This document shows, in pieces, positions 52,587-62,060 of a DNA stretch of 64,000 nt. The stretch is from an uncultured Collinsella sp. GTDB taxonomy: Bacteria > Actinomycetota > Coriobacteriia > Coriobacteriales > Coriobacteriaceae. Positions within the stretch are counted from its first letter, which is position 1; each line of letters starts with the position of its first letter. A program made the position numbers and the translations under genes. The stretch spans positions 3,929 through 67,928 of the forward strand of contig CAUBMI010000005.1 of the NCBI GenBank assembly GCA_958436995.1, given 5' to 3'. The notes under the pieces were generated by a model that saw only the letters and a program-made list of their open reading frames with translations, searched no databases and was not told the DNA's origin.

Positions 52587-53279
52587 CTAAACCGCACATT
52601 CCTCACGTTCGGCATCGAGACGTGCCTTAACGGCATCGGCGGCGATGTGATACGAGAAGCCCTTGCCCATCAAAAACCGAACCAGTTTTTCGAATCCGCG
52701 CGTCTCTGGAACACGCCGCTTGGCGAGCAGGGCTGACGCACGCGCCAAATCGTCTTCGACGGCAAAATAATCCTCGGGATAACCGGGAATGTCATCGAGC
52801 ACGACATGACGGCGCTTGAGCTCGGTCTCGATTTTACGCTGTCCCCAACCGCGCCGCTTGCGTTCCTCGATAAAGTACGAGCAAAAGCGGTTCTCGTCTA
52901 AAAAGCGATACTCGGTGGCGCGCTCGACGGCGAAATCGATCGCGGGCTGGCGAAAGCCGTAGCGTGCCAACTTGTCACGGACCTCACCCGTCGCATGGTC
53001 GCGTCGCGATAGCATCTCGGTCACCATGGTAAGTGCACATTTACGCTCGATGAGCTGCACCACTTCACGAAAGTTATCCCAATCACAGGGAAGATCGGGG
53101 CGATTTTTGACATACAGGCGCGCGACCCGCACGGGAATCCAAATGGACCGCTCAAAACCGCCCTCAAGCTCACAATCGATATGAGCGCAAGGCTTTTTGG
53201 ACGCATACCCGCTCGAGAACGAGGAGGCCGCCTTCTTATCGGGAAGGACAACCGTGGCCTCGGTCACCGTATACGACAT
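52587..53279 (-). CDS. recX: regulatory protein RecX
   Basis: A 230-residue RecX-type protein. It is longer than average because of an N-terminal extension of about 75 residues. The core has LSRRDHATGEVRDKLARYGF, FAVERATEYRFLDENRF, RKRRGWGQRKIETELKRR and a C-terminal FLMGKGFSY repeat. RecX limits RecA filament growth. It begins 11 bases after the recA stop, in one SOS-controlled unit. Confidence 0.92.
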   Translation of the reverse strand: MSYTVTEATVVLPDKKAASSFSSGYASKKPCAHIDCELEGGFERSIWIPVRVARLYVKNRPDLPCDWDNFREVVQLIERKCALTMVTEMLSRRDHATGEVRDKLARYGFRQPAIDFAVERATEYRFLDENRFCSYFIEERKRRGWGQRKIETELKRRHVVLDDIPGYPEDYFAVEDDLARASALLAKRRVPETRGFEKLVRFLMGKGFSYHIAADAVKARLDAEREECAV

Positions 53280-53290
53280 GAGCGTAACCG

Positions 53291-54439
53291 CTACTCGTCG
53301 TCATCATCGAGCATGGCGGAACCATCGATGGCGTAAAGCTCGTCAAACTCCTCAGGCGCAGGCTGATCGGTCAGCTCGACCTCGGACGGAGCATCGTCAT
53401 CAAACTCAAGCCCGCAGGCAAGGCGGACCTTATGCTCAATCTCGTCGGCGCAATCGGGGTGTTCGCGCAGGAACGCCTTGGCGGCCTCGCGACCGTTGCC
53501 GAGCTTGTCCTCGCCATAGGCAAACCAGGAGCCCATCTTCTTGCAAATGCCGCACTCGACAGCCATGTCCAGAATCGAGCCCTCCTTAGAGATGCCCGTA
53601 CCGTACATGATGTCGAACTCAGCAGAACGGAACGGAGCTGCCACCTTGTTCTTAACGACCTTGGCGCGCACGCGGTTACCGATAACCTCATCCTTAAGCT
53701 TAATGCTGTCGATGCGGCGAATGTCGATACGCACCGAAGAGAAGAACTTAAGGGCGCGGCCGCCCGTCGTGGTCTCAGGGTTGCCGAACATGACGCCGAT
53801 CTTCTCTCGCAGCTGGTTAATGAAGATGCATGTCGTGTTGGACTTGGACAGCGAGCCGGCGAGCTTGCGGAGCGCCTGACTCATCAGACGAGCTTGCAAT
53901 CCGACCGTGGTATCGCCGATCTCTCCCTCGATCTCGGCACGCGGGGTCAGCGCGGCGACGGAGTCGACGACGATGGCATCGATGGCGCCGGAACGCACGA
54001 GCATGTCAACAATCTCGAGCGCCTGCTCACCCGTATCAGGCTGGGAAATCAGTACCTCGTCGATATCCACGCCAATGCGCGCGGCATACGTGGGATCGAG
54101 CGCGTGCTCGGCATCGATAAATGCCACCACGCCACCCATTGCCTGGGCTTCGGCCAGGATCTCGAGCGAAAGCGTCGTCTTACCGGAGGACTCAGGACCG
54201 TAAATCTCGACGATACGGCCGCGCGGCACACCGCCGATACCCAGAGCGGCATCGAGTGCCAGAGCGCCCGTGGGGATGGCCTCAACCTCAAGCTCGGGGC
54301 CGCCGTCACCATACCTCATGATGGAGCCTTGACCGAACTTCTTCTCGATCTCGGCCTTGGTGGTGGCGATCATCTCATCGCGCTCTTTACCCGTCGTGCG
54401 AGCATGAACGGTACGTACGGGACCTGAATTCTTGGCCAT
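53291..54439 (-). CDS. recA: recombinase RecA
   Basis: A 382-residue RecA with no intein. Walker A is GPESSGKTT, Walker B ends in [10 protein letters not shown], loop L1 is around [12 protein letters not shown], and loop L2 is around [14 protein letters not shown]. The C-terminal tail is acidic (MLDDDDE). The ATG at 54439 has GAGGAGGG nine bases upstream. A perfect LexA box lies about 40 bases upstream. It drives recombination and LexA self-cleavage. Confidence 0.98.
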   Translation of the reverse strand: MAKNSGPVRTVHARTTGKERDEMIATTKAEIEKKFGQGSIMRYGDGGPELEVEAIPTGALALDAALGIGGVPRGRIVEIYGPESSGKTTLSLEILAEAQAMGGVVAFIDAEHALDPTYAARIGVDIDEVLISQPDTGEQALEIVDMLVRSGAIDAIVVDSVAALTPRAEIEGEIGDTTVGLQARLMSQALRKLAGSLSKSNTTCIFINQLREKIGVMFGNPETTTGGRALKFFSSVRIDIRRIDSIKLKDEVIGNRVRAKVVKNKVAAPFRSAEFDIMYGTGISKEGSILDMAVECGICKKMGSWFAYGEDKLGNGREAAKAFLREHPDCADEIEHKVRLACGLEFDDDAPSEVELTDQPAPEEFDELYAIDGSAMLDDDDE

Positions 54440-54477
54440 GAATAGCCCTCCTCTTAACAACCTGCATCGATAATAAA

Positions 54478-54491
54478 CGAACGGCTGTTCG
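54478..54491. promoter_or_regulatory. LexA box upstream of recA
   Basis: CGAACGGCTGTTCG is a perfect CGAAC-N4-GTTCG palindrome, 39 bases upstream of the recA ATG. Confidence 0.9.
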
Positions 54492-54535
54492 TGGTCAACC
54501 GTTCAGGCCAATCATATGCAGGCAGTCTTTCCAAA

Positions 54536-54582
54536 ACCCAACCAAACGCCGACCAAACACTGACCAAATGCTTGACCACAAA
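54536..54582 (-). repeat. tandem TTTGGTC motif
   Basis: Read on the minus strand, about four units of TTTGGTC[AG]G[TC]G follow each other every 10-12 bases. The same unit occurs twice on the plus strand at 8338-8360. The function is unknown. Confidence 0.5.
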
Positions 54583-54665
54583 GGGGCAAATAAGAACAAG
54601 AAAGGCAAAAATACACCTATGACCAGCGCAAACGCTAAATTCGTCAGGGGTCCCTATCTCCACAA

Positions 54666-54689
54666 TTAAGGGGCCCGAAGGCCCCTTAA
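54666..54689 (-). terminator. hairpin after cinA
   Basis: TTAAGGGGCC and GGCCCCTTAA form a perfect 10-base stem with a CGAA/TTCG tetraloop, seven bases after the cinA stop. Only a short T-rich tail follows. Confidence 0.8.
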
Positions 54690-54696
54690 AACACGT

Positions 54697-55233
54697 CTAT
54701 TCCATAGAGTTGAGCACAAGGGCAATGCGTCCCAATGCCTCCGCGACCGCATGGGCACGAACACACGAACGGTCGCCCTCATAGTGGCAGCGCACAGAGT
54801 CCACGACCGGCACTTCCCCATCAGCCGCGCGATAAGCCCAGCCAATATAGAAAGTGCCAGCCGGATCGTCCTCAGTGCCGCCGCCGGGGCCGGCATAACC
54901 CGTTGCGCTCACTGCAATATCGCTCTGGTACAGCTCCAGCGAACCCGCCGCCATCTCGCGCGCGGTCTGATGCGACACCGCGGTATAGCGGTCGAGCGTC
55001 TCCTGATCAACACCCAAAACGCGATGCTTGATCTCATCGCAGTAGGTCACCGCACCGCCACGCAGCACCGCCGAGGCGCCCGGGATATCGGCAATCGTCG
55101 AGGCGATCATACCTGCTGTCAGCGACTCAGCCGTCGAAACCGTCACGCCCCGAGCGCTCGCGCGCTCGACAATATGACGCGCCAGCTCCTCGTTATGTGC
55201 GGAAATCTGCTCAAAAGAGTCCGTCATACCCAC
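54697..55233 (-). CDS. CinA C-terminal family amidase (PncC)
   Basis: A 178-residue protein consisting only of the CinA C-terminal domain. VSTAESLTAGMIASTIADIPGAS, the GGAVTYCDEIK segment, SATGYAGPGGGTED and PAGTFYIGW are present. The family deamidates nicotinamide mononucleotide in pyridine nucleotide recycling. The start is a GTG with AGG six bases upstream; an ATG six bases later is possible. The order rimO-pgsA-cinA-recA is common in Gram-positive bacteria. Confidence 0.93.
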   Translation of the reverse strand: MGMTDSFEQISAHNEELARHIVERASARGVTVSTAESLTAGMIASTIADIPGASAVLRGGAVTYCDEIKHRVLGVDQETLDRYTAVSHQTAREMAAGSLELYQSDIAVSATGYAGPGGGTEDDPAGTFYIGWAYRAADGEVPVVDSVRCHYEGDRSCVRAHAVAEALGRIALVLNSME

Positions 55234-55239
55234 CAGAAC

Positions 55240-55878
55240 CTAGACCGAAAAGACGATCTTGCGGCAGTTCCAGAAGTACTGGGCGCCCGAGATAACGGTC
55301 AGGACAACGGCAACGGCGTACAGGAAGCGCGACACCGAGTAGATGCCGAGCGTCAGCGCCAGCGGGCCAAGGTGCAAGCCGGCCATCGCAAAGACGCACA
55401 GGTAACCGCAGATGGAGACCATCGTGGTCGCCGTCTTGTACTTGCCAAGCTTATCGGCGGCAACGACCACGCCGGCGGCACTCGCAACCATGCGCAGGGC
55501 GCTTACCAACAGCTCGCGGAACAAGATGATGAACACGGACCAAACCGACACAGCGCCAAAGTCCAAGAACAGCAGCAAGGCCGAGAACACGAGTAGCTTG
55601 TCGGCGATGGGGTCCAAGAATTTACCGAAGTCGGTAATCTCGTTGCGCGAGCGCGCCAGATAGCCGTCAACTTTATCGGTGCACGACAGGATGACATACA
55701 GGATGAAGGCTGCGGCGGCGAGCGGGCCGTCGAAGGTGCTCCAATCCGTACCGGCAACGCTCATGTGAGACAGCGCCGACACGATCATGAACACCGGGAT
55801 AAAGACGATGCGCACACACGTCACGATATTGGCGGGCGTCCAGACACTCGTCAGTTCCTTATTGCTCTCGTTAGCCAC
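55240..55878 (-). CDS. pgsA: CDP-diacylglycerol-glycerol-3-phosphate 3-phosphatidyltransferase
   Basis: A 212-residue membrane protein with about five helices. The catalytic motif runs from DKVDGYLARSRNEITDFG to KFLDPIADK (about 69-95). It begins phosphatidylglycerol synthesis. The GTG start at 55878 has TAGGAG seven bases upstream. It lies nine bases after rimO and six before cinA, so co-transcription is likely. Of the two CDP-alcohol transferases in the window this one matches PgsA best. Confidence 0.94.
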   Translation of the reverse strand: MANESNKELTSVWTPANIVTCVRIVFIPVFMIVSALSHMSVAGTDWSTFDGPLAAAAFILYVILSCTDKVDGYLARSRNEITDFGKFLDPIADKLLVFSALLLFLDFGAVSVWSVFIILFRELLVSALRMVASAAGVVVAADKLGKYKTATTMVSICGYLCVFAMAGLHLGPLALTLGIYSVSRFLYAVAVVLTVISGAQYFWNCRKIVFSV

Positions 55879-55887
55879 AACGCGCTC

Positions 55888-57237
55888 CTACTCCACAACA
55901 TGACCGATAAGCTCATAGCAGAAGCTATCGGTAAACTCGACCGTCAGAATATCGCCCACAGATGCCTCGCTGGCATCCAGATGCACCGCGCCATCGGAAT
56001 CAGGCGCCTGGAACCAGGCATGTCCGATCAGTTCGGCGCCGTCCTCGGTCTCTTCGATACCGTCGACGATCACCTGGGCGCGCTCGCCCACATGGGCGGC
56101 AGTTGCAGCAAAACCGAGCGACTCGGCCAGGTCTATGGCCTCCTGGGCGCGCTCGAGCTTGACCTCTTCGTCGACCTGGCCCTCCATCTTGGCGGCCAGG
56201 CTGCCCTCCTCCTGCGAGTAGGCAAAGACGCTTGTGTAGTCAAAGCCGACGGTGTCCATAAAGTCGATAAGGTCGCGGAACTCGTCGTCGGTCTCGGTCG
56301 GGAAGCCGACCATGGCCGTGGAACGGATCACGATGCCGGGGATGCGCTCACGCAGATCGCGGAACAGGTCCTCGAGCTCCTGGCGCGAACCAGAACGGCG
56401 CATAGCCTTGAGGATGCGCGCGTCGCAGTGCTGCACGGGGATATCGATATAGGGCAGCACCTCGGGCGTATCGCGAATCGTATCGATAAGCTCGTCGGTC
56501 ATGCCCTCGGGCTGCAGGTAGAGCACGCGGACCCAGACGTTGTGCGGGCGCACGGCCTCGGCGACGGCACGCAGCAGCTGCGCCAGATTGCGCGGCGAGC
56601 CCTCGGTGACATCCTCGTCAGCAAAGTCGGTGCCCCAAATACCCGTGTCCTGGCCGATCAGCACGATCTCGCGCACACCGCCGGCAACCAGGTCGCGCAC
56701 CTCGGAGATAATGCTCTCGGCATTGCGCGAATGGTAGCGACCGCGAATATAGGGAATCATGCAGAAGCTGCAGAAGCGGTTGCAGCCATCGGAAATCTTG
56801 ACGTAGGCGACAGCGCCCTCGACGGTGCGCTTGACCTGCGGAATATAGGCGGCAATCTCGCGCTCGACGCCCAGCACGCCATCGATGACCGCCACGATGC
56901 CATCCTCCTCGTCGGCCTTCACAAAGGCAGCGACCTCAGGCAGCTCATCGGGCAGGTCGTCGCCATAGCGCGACGGCACACAGCCGCACATGACGATGGG
57001 GCAAGAACGAACGCCGTCCTGAACCTCGTTGGCGAGCTCGAGCGTGGTCTCGATGCTCTCGGACGTTGCGGAGGCGAGGAACGAGCATGTATTGACGATG
57101 GCGATATCGGCATCCTGTGGGCCGAATGCCTCCTCGTAGCCCGCGGCGGTCAAAAGAGAACGCATGCGGTCGGTGTCAACCTCGTTCTTAGCGCACCCGA
57201 GGGTGATGTAGAGCACGGAGCCCAACGGTGTATCCAT
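55888..57237 (-). CDS. rimO: ribosomal protein S12 methylthiotransferase RimO
   Basis: A 449-residue radical SAM methylthiotransferase. The UPF0004 domain has LGCAKNEVDTDRM, NTCSFL and CGCVPSRY. The radical SAM motif is CNRFCSFCMIPYIRGRYHSR, and a TRAM domain ends the protein. It modifies an Asp of ribosomal protein S12. AAAGGAC lies upstream of the ATG. The opposite strand has a very long open frame here, which is a composition artefact. Confidence 0.96.
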   Translation of the reverse strand: MDTPLGSVLYITLGCAKNEVDTDRMRSLLTAAGYEEAFGPQDADIAIVNTCSFLASATSESIETTLELANEVQDGVRSCPIVMCGCVPSRYGDDLPDELPEVAAFVKADEEDGIVAVIDGVLGVEREIAAYIPQVKRTVEGAVAYVKISDGCNRFCSFCMIPYIRGRYHSRNAESIISEVRDLVAGGVREIVLIGQDTGIWGTDFADEDVTEGSPRNLAQLLRAVAEAVRPHNVWVRVLYLQPEGMTDELIDTIRDTPEVLPYIDIPVQHCDARILKAMRRSGSRQELEDLFRDLRERIPGIVIRSTAMVGFPTETDDEFRDLIDFMDTVGFDYTSVFAYSQEEGSLAAKMEGQVDEEVKLERAQEAIDLAESLGFAATAAHVGERAQVIVDGIEETEDGAELIGHAWFQAPDSDGAVHLDASEASVGDILTVEFTDSFCYELIGHVVE

Positions 57238-57264
57238 GTTGGAGAGCAGTCCTTTCGAATGATA

Positions 57265-57762
57265 TTAGCGGTAGTTGGTGAACTGCAGCGGCTGGCCGTA
57301 GTCCTGGTCGCGCAGGAACTGGATCACGGTCTGCAACGCGTCCTTCGAAGCGGAGGAAACACGAAGCTTGTCGGCCTCGATGGTCACCTTGACCTTGAGC
57401 TTTTGATCCTTGATGTCCTTGTTGATCTTCTTGGCGGTCGCCTGGTCGATGCCCTCGACGATATGGCCGAGCACGCGCACGGTGCCGCCCGATGCCGCCT
57501 GCGGAGCATCCCACGAGACAGCCTTGAGGTCAATGCCGCGCTTGATGAGCTTGGAGCTCAGCACGTCGATAATCTGCTTGGAGACAAAGTCGGCCGGGGC
57601 GTTGATCGTAAAGAGCTTGTCGCCCTTCGAAAGCTCGATCGTGGCGCCGGAATCCTTCAGGTCATAGCGCTGGGAAATCTCGCGCGTGGTTTGCTGGAAG
57701 GCGTTGTCGACCTCTTGCATGTTGACCTCGGACACGACGTCGAAGCTGGAATCTTTAGCCAT
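57265..57762 (-). CDS. YajQ family cyclic di-GMP/nucleotide-binding protein
   Basis: A 165-residue protein matching YajQ over its full length. It starts with SSFDVVSEVNMQEVDNAF and contains QRYDLKDSGATIEL and VTIEADKLRVSS, and ends with RDQDYGQPLQFTNYR. YajQ binds nucleotides or c-di-GMP and can act as a transcriptional co-factor. GAAAGG precedes the ATG. It lies between the RodZ-like gene and rimO in the same direction. Confidence 0.94.
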   Translation of the reverse strand: MAKDSSFDVVSEVNMQEVDNAFQQTTREISQRYDLKDSGATIELSKGDKLFTINAPADFVSKQIIDVLSSKLIKRGIDLKAVSWDAPQAASGGTVRVLGHIVEGIDQATAKKINKDIKDQKLKVKVTIEADKLRVSSASKDALQTVIQFLRDQDYGQPLQFTNYR

Positions 57763-57788
57763 GATGTTTCCTTTCGCGTACGAGCGGC

Positions 57789-59282
57789 TTAATAGCTATC
57801 GTACGAATAGTCGGTAGAATCGGTGGGCGTCTGGCCGTCAGTTGCGGTATCGGCGCCATCCGTGGACTGGGCATCGGTGCCGTCGGTGGTGTCGGCACCA
57901 TCAGAACTTTCACCATTCTCGGAATCAGTCGTCTCCTTCTTGGGAACGGTGATCGTCACACGCGCCACGCCCGAGGTCTTGGTATCGTAACGGACCTTTT
58001 TGCCGTTCTTGGTAACGGTGACATCGGAAGGCTTGGACGTGGTGATCTCGATCGAGGACTCGGGCGTGTACTCCTGCTCAAAGGGGCCAGTCGCCTGGGC
58101 GCCATAGACCGACTTTCCGTCGACCTTGACCTCAATCCACGCGGTCTTTCCCTTGGCAACGGAGACCTTAACCTTTGTGACCTCGTTCTCTTCCTTCTTG
58201 GCCGTCGTCTTGGCGGCGTCCGAATCAGTCGACTCGTCAGTCGGCTCATCGGTGTCTTCGTCCTCGTCGACCGTTTCGGTCTTCTTAGAAGACTTCTTGG
58301 TCGTCGTCTTGGTAACAGCGGGCGTCTCGGGCGTGGTCTCGGGCGTCGAAGATGCGCAGCCGCGCAGAAGTACCACGATGAGCACGATCAGCAGCAACGC
58401 CACGGCACCGATACCGGCGTAGACGATACGCGGATCGAGCCCGTTGTTTTGAGGAGCACGGGAACCGCCGCGTCCACGACTGGAACTGCTGCGGCCGCCT
58501 CCCTGAGGCATACGGCCACGATTGCTATCGGAACGGCCGCAATAGCCACCCTGGCCCTGAAGGCTGCGCTGACCCGAGCGGGGCGCAAGTTCACCGCGGC
58601 CTTGATAGCCACGCTGGCCCGCACGCGGAGCCGAAGAGCGCTGGCCATACGGCTGTGGTTGAGAGCGAAGACGCGGCGTCACCTGCGTGGTATCGGCGTC
58701 CGCATAGCCACTGCGAGAGCGTCCGGTGGAGATACCACGGTGACCGCGATCGGAATAGCCGCCGTCGCCGTAGCCGGCACGAGGGTCACGCGCCACGCCG
58801 CGGGCAGCGGGAAGTGCACGGTCCTCGGGCATCGGCGTACTGCGGAACCGGTCACGCTGCGAGCGAATCTCCTCGCCCGAACCCGTCTCGGTAATATAAC
58901 CGGCCTGCTGAGGACGCTGTCCATAGCGAGTCGAACGACCGCCCTGAACCATCAGGAAGCGCCCGTTATCGACAGAGGAACGCGAATTGACGTAGCCGGC
59001 GGCGTCCTGGAAACGACCGCCCTGCTGCGACGTCTCGCGTTCGTATGCCATCAGTTCGTCAAAGTAGGCATTGACGACCTCGCGCGGATTGAGGCCCAAA
59101 AAACGAGCATAGCTCGAAATCATGCCCTGCGCATAGCCGCGCGGCGGCATCGAAGCAAAGTTACCGGTCTCGAAAAACTCGATGATCTGCGGCCTGATTT
59201 TGATGGTGTTGGCGACCTGCTGAATGGAAAGGCCCATTCGGCGACGCTGCTCGAGCAGCATGTCACCAAAGCGTGCAGCCAT
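57789..59282 (-). CDS. RodZ-like helix-turn-helix membrane protein with RG-rich linker
   Basis: A 497-residue protein. The N-terminal HTH_25 domain (about 5-75, RRRMGLSIQQVANTIKIR) matches RodZ. A long linker (about 85-270) is rich in Arg, Gly, Ser and Gln with many RG and RGG-like steps. One membrane helix lies near 282-303. An external acidic Thr/Glu/Asp-rich spacer and a DUF4115 domain (about 370-450) follow, with a Thr/Asp/Gly-rich end. RodZ links MreB to the elongation machinery; whether it does so here is open, since no MreB is seen. Its ATG overlaps the ftsK stop (ATGA). Confidence 0.85.
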   Translation of the reverse strand: MAARFGDMLLEQRRRMGLSIQQVANTIKIRPQIIEFFETGNFASMPPRGYAQGMISSYARFLGLNPREVVNAYFDELMAYERETSQQGGRFQDAAGYVNSRSSVDNGRFLMVQGGRSTRYGQRPQQAGYITETGSGEEIRSQRDRFRSTPMPEDRALPAARGVARDPRAGYGDGGYSDRGHRGISTGRSRSGYADADTTQVTPRLRSQPQPYGQRSSAPRAGQRGYQGRGELAPRSGQRSLQGQGGYCGRSDSNRGRMPQGGGRSSSSRGRGGSRAPQNNGLDPRIVYAGIGAVALLLIVLIVVLLRGCASSTPETTPETPAVTKTTTKKSSKKTETVDEDEDTDEPTDESTDSDAAKTTAKKEENEVTKVKVSVAKGKTAWIEVKVDGKSVYGAQATGPFEQEYTPESSIEITTSKPSDVTVTKNGKKVRYDTKTSGVARVTITVPKKETTDSENGESSDGADTTDGTDAQSTDGADTATDGQTPTDSTDYSYDSY

Positions 59283-62059
59283 CAGAATCCTCCAAACTCA
59301 CGATCTTCACGTGCCATCTCGGCATCGACAGATTCCAGCGCGGCAAGCCCCTCCTCGTCCAACAGGACCTCGCGCGGCTTGGAACCGTCGGGCGGGCCGA
59401 CGACACCCTTTTCTTCCAGCATGTCCATAATACGCCCGGCACGCGCATAGCCAACCTTCAGGCGGCGTTGCAGGCCAGATGTGGAGCCCAGCTGCGATTC
59501 CACCACAATATGGGCGGCTTCCCAAATGAGCGGATCATCGTCTTGCGGCTCGGCGACTCCGGTGCGGACAATGCCGCCGCCACCAGCCATGGACATGGAA
59601 GCGGGCGCCACGGCGGACAGAATCTCCTCGTGGTAGTCGGGCTCGCTCTGCGACTTGACGAACTCGACAATCTCGTTGATTTCGTCATCCGAGACAAAGC
59701 AGCCCTGGATACGGCGGGGCTTGCCCCAGTCGACCTTGGAGAACAGCATGTCGCCCAAACCGGTGAGCTTCTCGGCACCCATCTGGTCGATGATGACGCG
59801 CGAGTCGATGCCCGTGGCGACGTTAAAGGCGATGCGGTTGGTGATGTTGGCCTTGATAAGGCCCGTCACCACGTTGGAGCTGGGGCGCTGCGTGGCAACG
59901 ATAAGGTGAATACCGGCGGCACGGCCCAGCTGTGCAATACGCACGATCGAGGCCTCGACATCCTTACCGGCGACCATCATCAGGTCAGAGAGCTCGTCAA
60001 TGATAATGACCAGGTAGGGCATCTTTTGCGGCGGGTTGTCGTAATGCTCAAACTCGCCGGCGGCCTGCTTTTCGTTATAGGTCGAAATCTTACGGACGTT
60101 GAGGCGTTCGAATACCTTCAGGCGGCGCTCCATTTCGGACACGGCCCACTGCAGGGCGCTCGCGGCCTGCTTGGGCTCGGTCACCACGGGCACATAGAGA
60201 TGCGGCAGACCGTTATAGCCCGCAAGCTCGACGCGCTTGGGGTCGACCATGATCAGGCGAACGTCCTCGGGAAGGGCGCGCATGAGCAAGGTCGTGATGA
60301 TGGAATTGATCATCACCGACTTACCAGAACCGGTCGTACCGGCGATCAACAGGTGAGGCATCTTGGCGAGGTCGGCGACGACCGGCGTGCCCTCGGCGTC
60401 GCGGCCGATGGCAAGCTCGAGCGGACCGCCCTTCACATAGGGCAGCACGTCGCCCAGATTGACGTTCTGGCGCTTGCGGTTGGGAATCTCGATGCCCACG
60501 AGCGAGGTGCCGGGGATCGGGGCAAAGATACGAACCGACTGGGCGGCGAGCGAAAGCGCAATATCGTCCTCGAGGCTCGAAATCTTGCTCACGCGCTCGC
60601 CCTCGCCAGGTTGCAGCTTAAAGGTCGTCACCGTGGGGCCGGCGATCCAGCCGACCACGCGGGCACTGCGGCCAAACTCAAGCAAGGTGGATTGCAGTGA
60701 CTCAGCGGTCTGCTCCAGCTCCTTATCCGAAGACGCGGCAGAAGCCGACTGCGGGTTGGCATGCAGGATTTCGAGCGGCGGAAGCTTGAGTCCGTCCTCT
60801 TCTTCGCCCTCGTTATCTGCGGCGCCGTCGTCCACTCCCCCATCACGAGCCGCAGCCGATTCGACAGCACTCGTGGCAGGCGCATCGGCAACCTTGGGAT
60901 GCTTTAAGAAGTCGGGAATCTGAGGTGCGGCCGAAACAGGGTTCACGGCAAACGGCGGCTCGGACTCGTCAACCTTGTCCGGATCGTCCTCCATCGAAAG
61001 CTGTCCAGTGACCTGACCGCGCTTGGCGTGGCGACGCGGCAGCAAGGTTGTCTTGGCGGTCTCGAGCGGAGCCTCGTCGTCCTCGTCGTCACCCTCGGTG
61101 AGCTCAATCTCGCTATCGGACCAAGACGGGTCGGGCTCGCTTGTGTTGAGCTTGGGCGCAGCCTTGCCCTTCTTGGCATGGCGGCGCGGCAGCAGCGTGG
61201 TCTTGGCGCGCTCGGCTTCAACCGACTCGGATACGTCGACAAATGGGTCATCGTCCTCGTCGTCATCCAAAACCGGGTCGACATCGCCACCCATGACCGT
61301 GGTCACCGCGGCGTCAGTCCCCTTCTGGCGCAGAATGCTCAGGTGCGGACGAGCGACGCCGGGAACAGACAGGGCCTCTTCATCGCCCCACGGGCTCGCA
61401 TTGACATCGGCACGTCGACGCTCGGCAAAATCGGCAGCGCGATCGCGTGCGGAGCGCAAAACGCCACCCACCGAAAAGCCGATAATGACCAAACCAACGA
61501 CGACAAGCCCCAGCAAGACAACCATGGCGATAGGTTTACCCAGGGCGTTTTGCAAGGCACTTGCGATAAAGGCGCCAATGTAGCCGCCCGACACGGAAAG
61601 GTTCTGCGGCGTAAACATAAGGTCGCACGAATCGCTCGTGCCCGGCACCATCAGCGAAAGAATGGAGACGACGGCGATAAAGACCAAGGCGCCGCCCGCA
61701 ACAGAGCGCACGTTGAGCGGCGAGTCCTCACCCAAAAAGAGCGTGGCGGCAAACAGCAAGATGACGATCGGCAGCACGTAGGCGCCCAGACCAAAGCCCA
61801 GGTGGTAGAAACCGGCAACCGCAGCCGTCACGGGCGCTGTTGCCGGAGAGATCACGGCAATGAAGGACGCGATCGCCAAAACGGCGATGACCACACCGGC
61901 GATATCGCGATTGGCCGAAGGCTCGACCAAGGGCTCAAACTCATCGAACTCGGACTCGTGGCCCTTATTGGCACGCAGATGGGAACCGGCACCCTTAGCA
62001 GATGCCGGTTGGTTATTGGCCTTATTGCCTTTGGCGTTTTGTGCAGATCCGCGCGCCAA
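59282..62059 (-). CDS. ftsK: DNA translocase FtsK/SpoIIIE
   Basis: A 925-residue translocase. Four membrane helices lie in about residues 50-205. A long acidic linker (about 225-440) follows and contains two copies of AKTTLLPRRHAK[KR]G. The RecA-like motor has Walker A GTTGSGKS and Walker B YLVIIIDELSDLMM. The C-terminal gamma winged helix has STSGLQRRLKVGYARAGRIMDMLE. It pumps chromosome ends through the septum. It starts two bases after rnjA and overlaps the RodZ-like gene, so the three are co-translated. Confidence 0.96.
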   Translation of the reverse strand: MARGSAQNAKGNKANNQPASAKGAGSHLRANKGHESEFDEFEPLVEPSANRDIAGVVIAVLAIASFIAVISPATAPVTAAVAGFYHLGFGLGAYVLPIVILLFAATLFLGEDSPLNVRSVAGGALVFIAVVSILSLMVPGTSDSCDLMFTPQNLSVSGGYIGAFIASALQNALGKPIAMVVLLGLVVVGLVIIGFSVGGVLRSARDRAADFAERRRADVNASPWGDEEALSVPGVARPHLSILRQKGTDAAVTTVMGGDVDPVLDDDEDDDPFVDVSESVEAERAKTTLLPRRHAKKGKAAPKLNTSEPDPSWSDSEIELTEGDDEDDEAPLETAKTTLLPRRHAKRGQVTGQLSMEDDPDKVDESEPPFAVNPVSAAPQIPDFLKHPKVADAPATSAVESAAARDGGVDDGAADNEGEEEDGLKLPPLEILHANPQSASAASSDKELEQTAESLQSTLLEFGRSARVVGWIAGPTVTTFKLQPGEGERVSKISSLEDDIALSLAAQSVRIFAPIPGTSLVGIEIPNRKRQNVNLGDVLPYVKGGPLELAIGRDAEGTPVVADLAKMPHLLIAGTTGSGKSVMINSIITTLLMRALPEDVRLIMVDPKRVELAGYNGLPHLYVPVVTEPKQAASALQWAVSEMERRLKVFERLNVRKISTYNEKQAAGEFEHYDNPPQKMPYLVIIIDELSDLMMVAGKDVEASIVRIAQLGRAAGIHLIVATQRPSSNVVTGLIKANITNRIAFNVATGIDSRVIIDQMGAEKLTGLGDMLFSKVDWGKPRRIQGCFVSDDEINEIVEFVKSQSEPDYHEEILSAVAPASMSMAGGGGIVRTGVAEPQDDDPLIWEAAHIVVESQLGSTSGLQRRLKVGYARAGRIMDMLEEKGVVGPPDGSKPREVLLDEEGLAALESVDAEMAREDREFGGF

Positions 62060-62060
62060 A

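Noticed and set aside
53291..54439. Intein in RecA
   Set aside because: The gene has normal length and uninterrupted Walker and L2 regions.
55765..57792. A 675-codon open frame on the plus strand opposite rimO and yajQ
   Set aside because: The minus strand encodes full-length RimO and YajQ with all motifs. The plus frame is a high-GC shadow rich in Leu, Asp, His and Gly with no domain or ribosome site.
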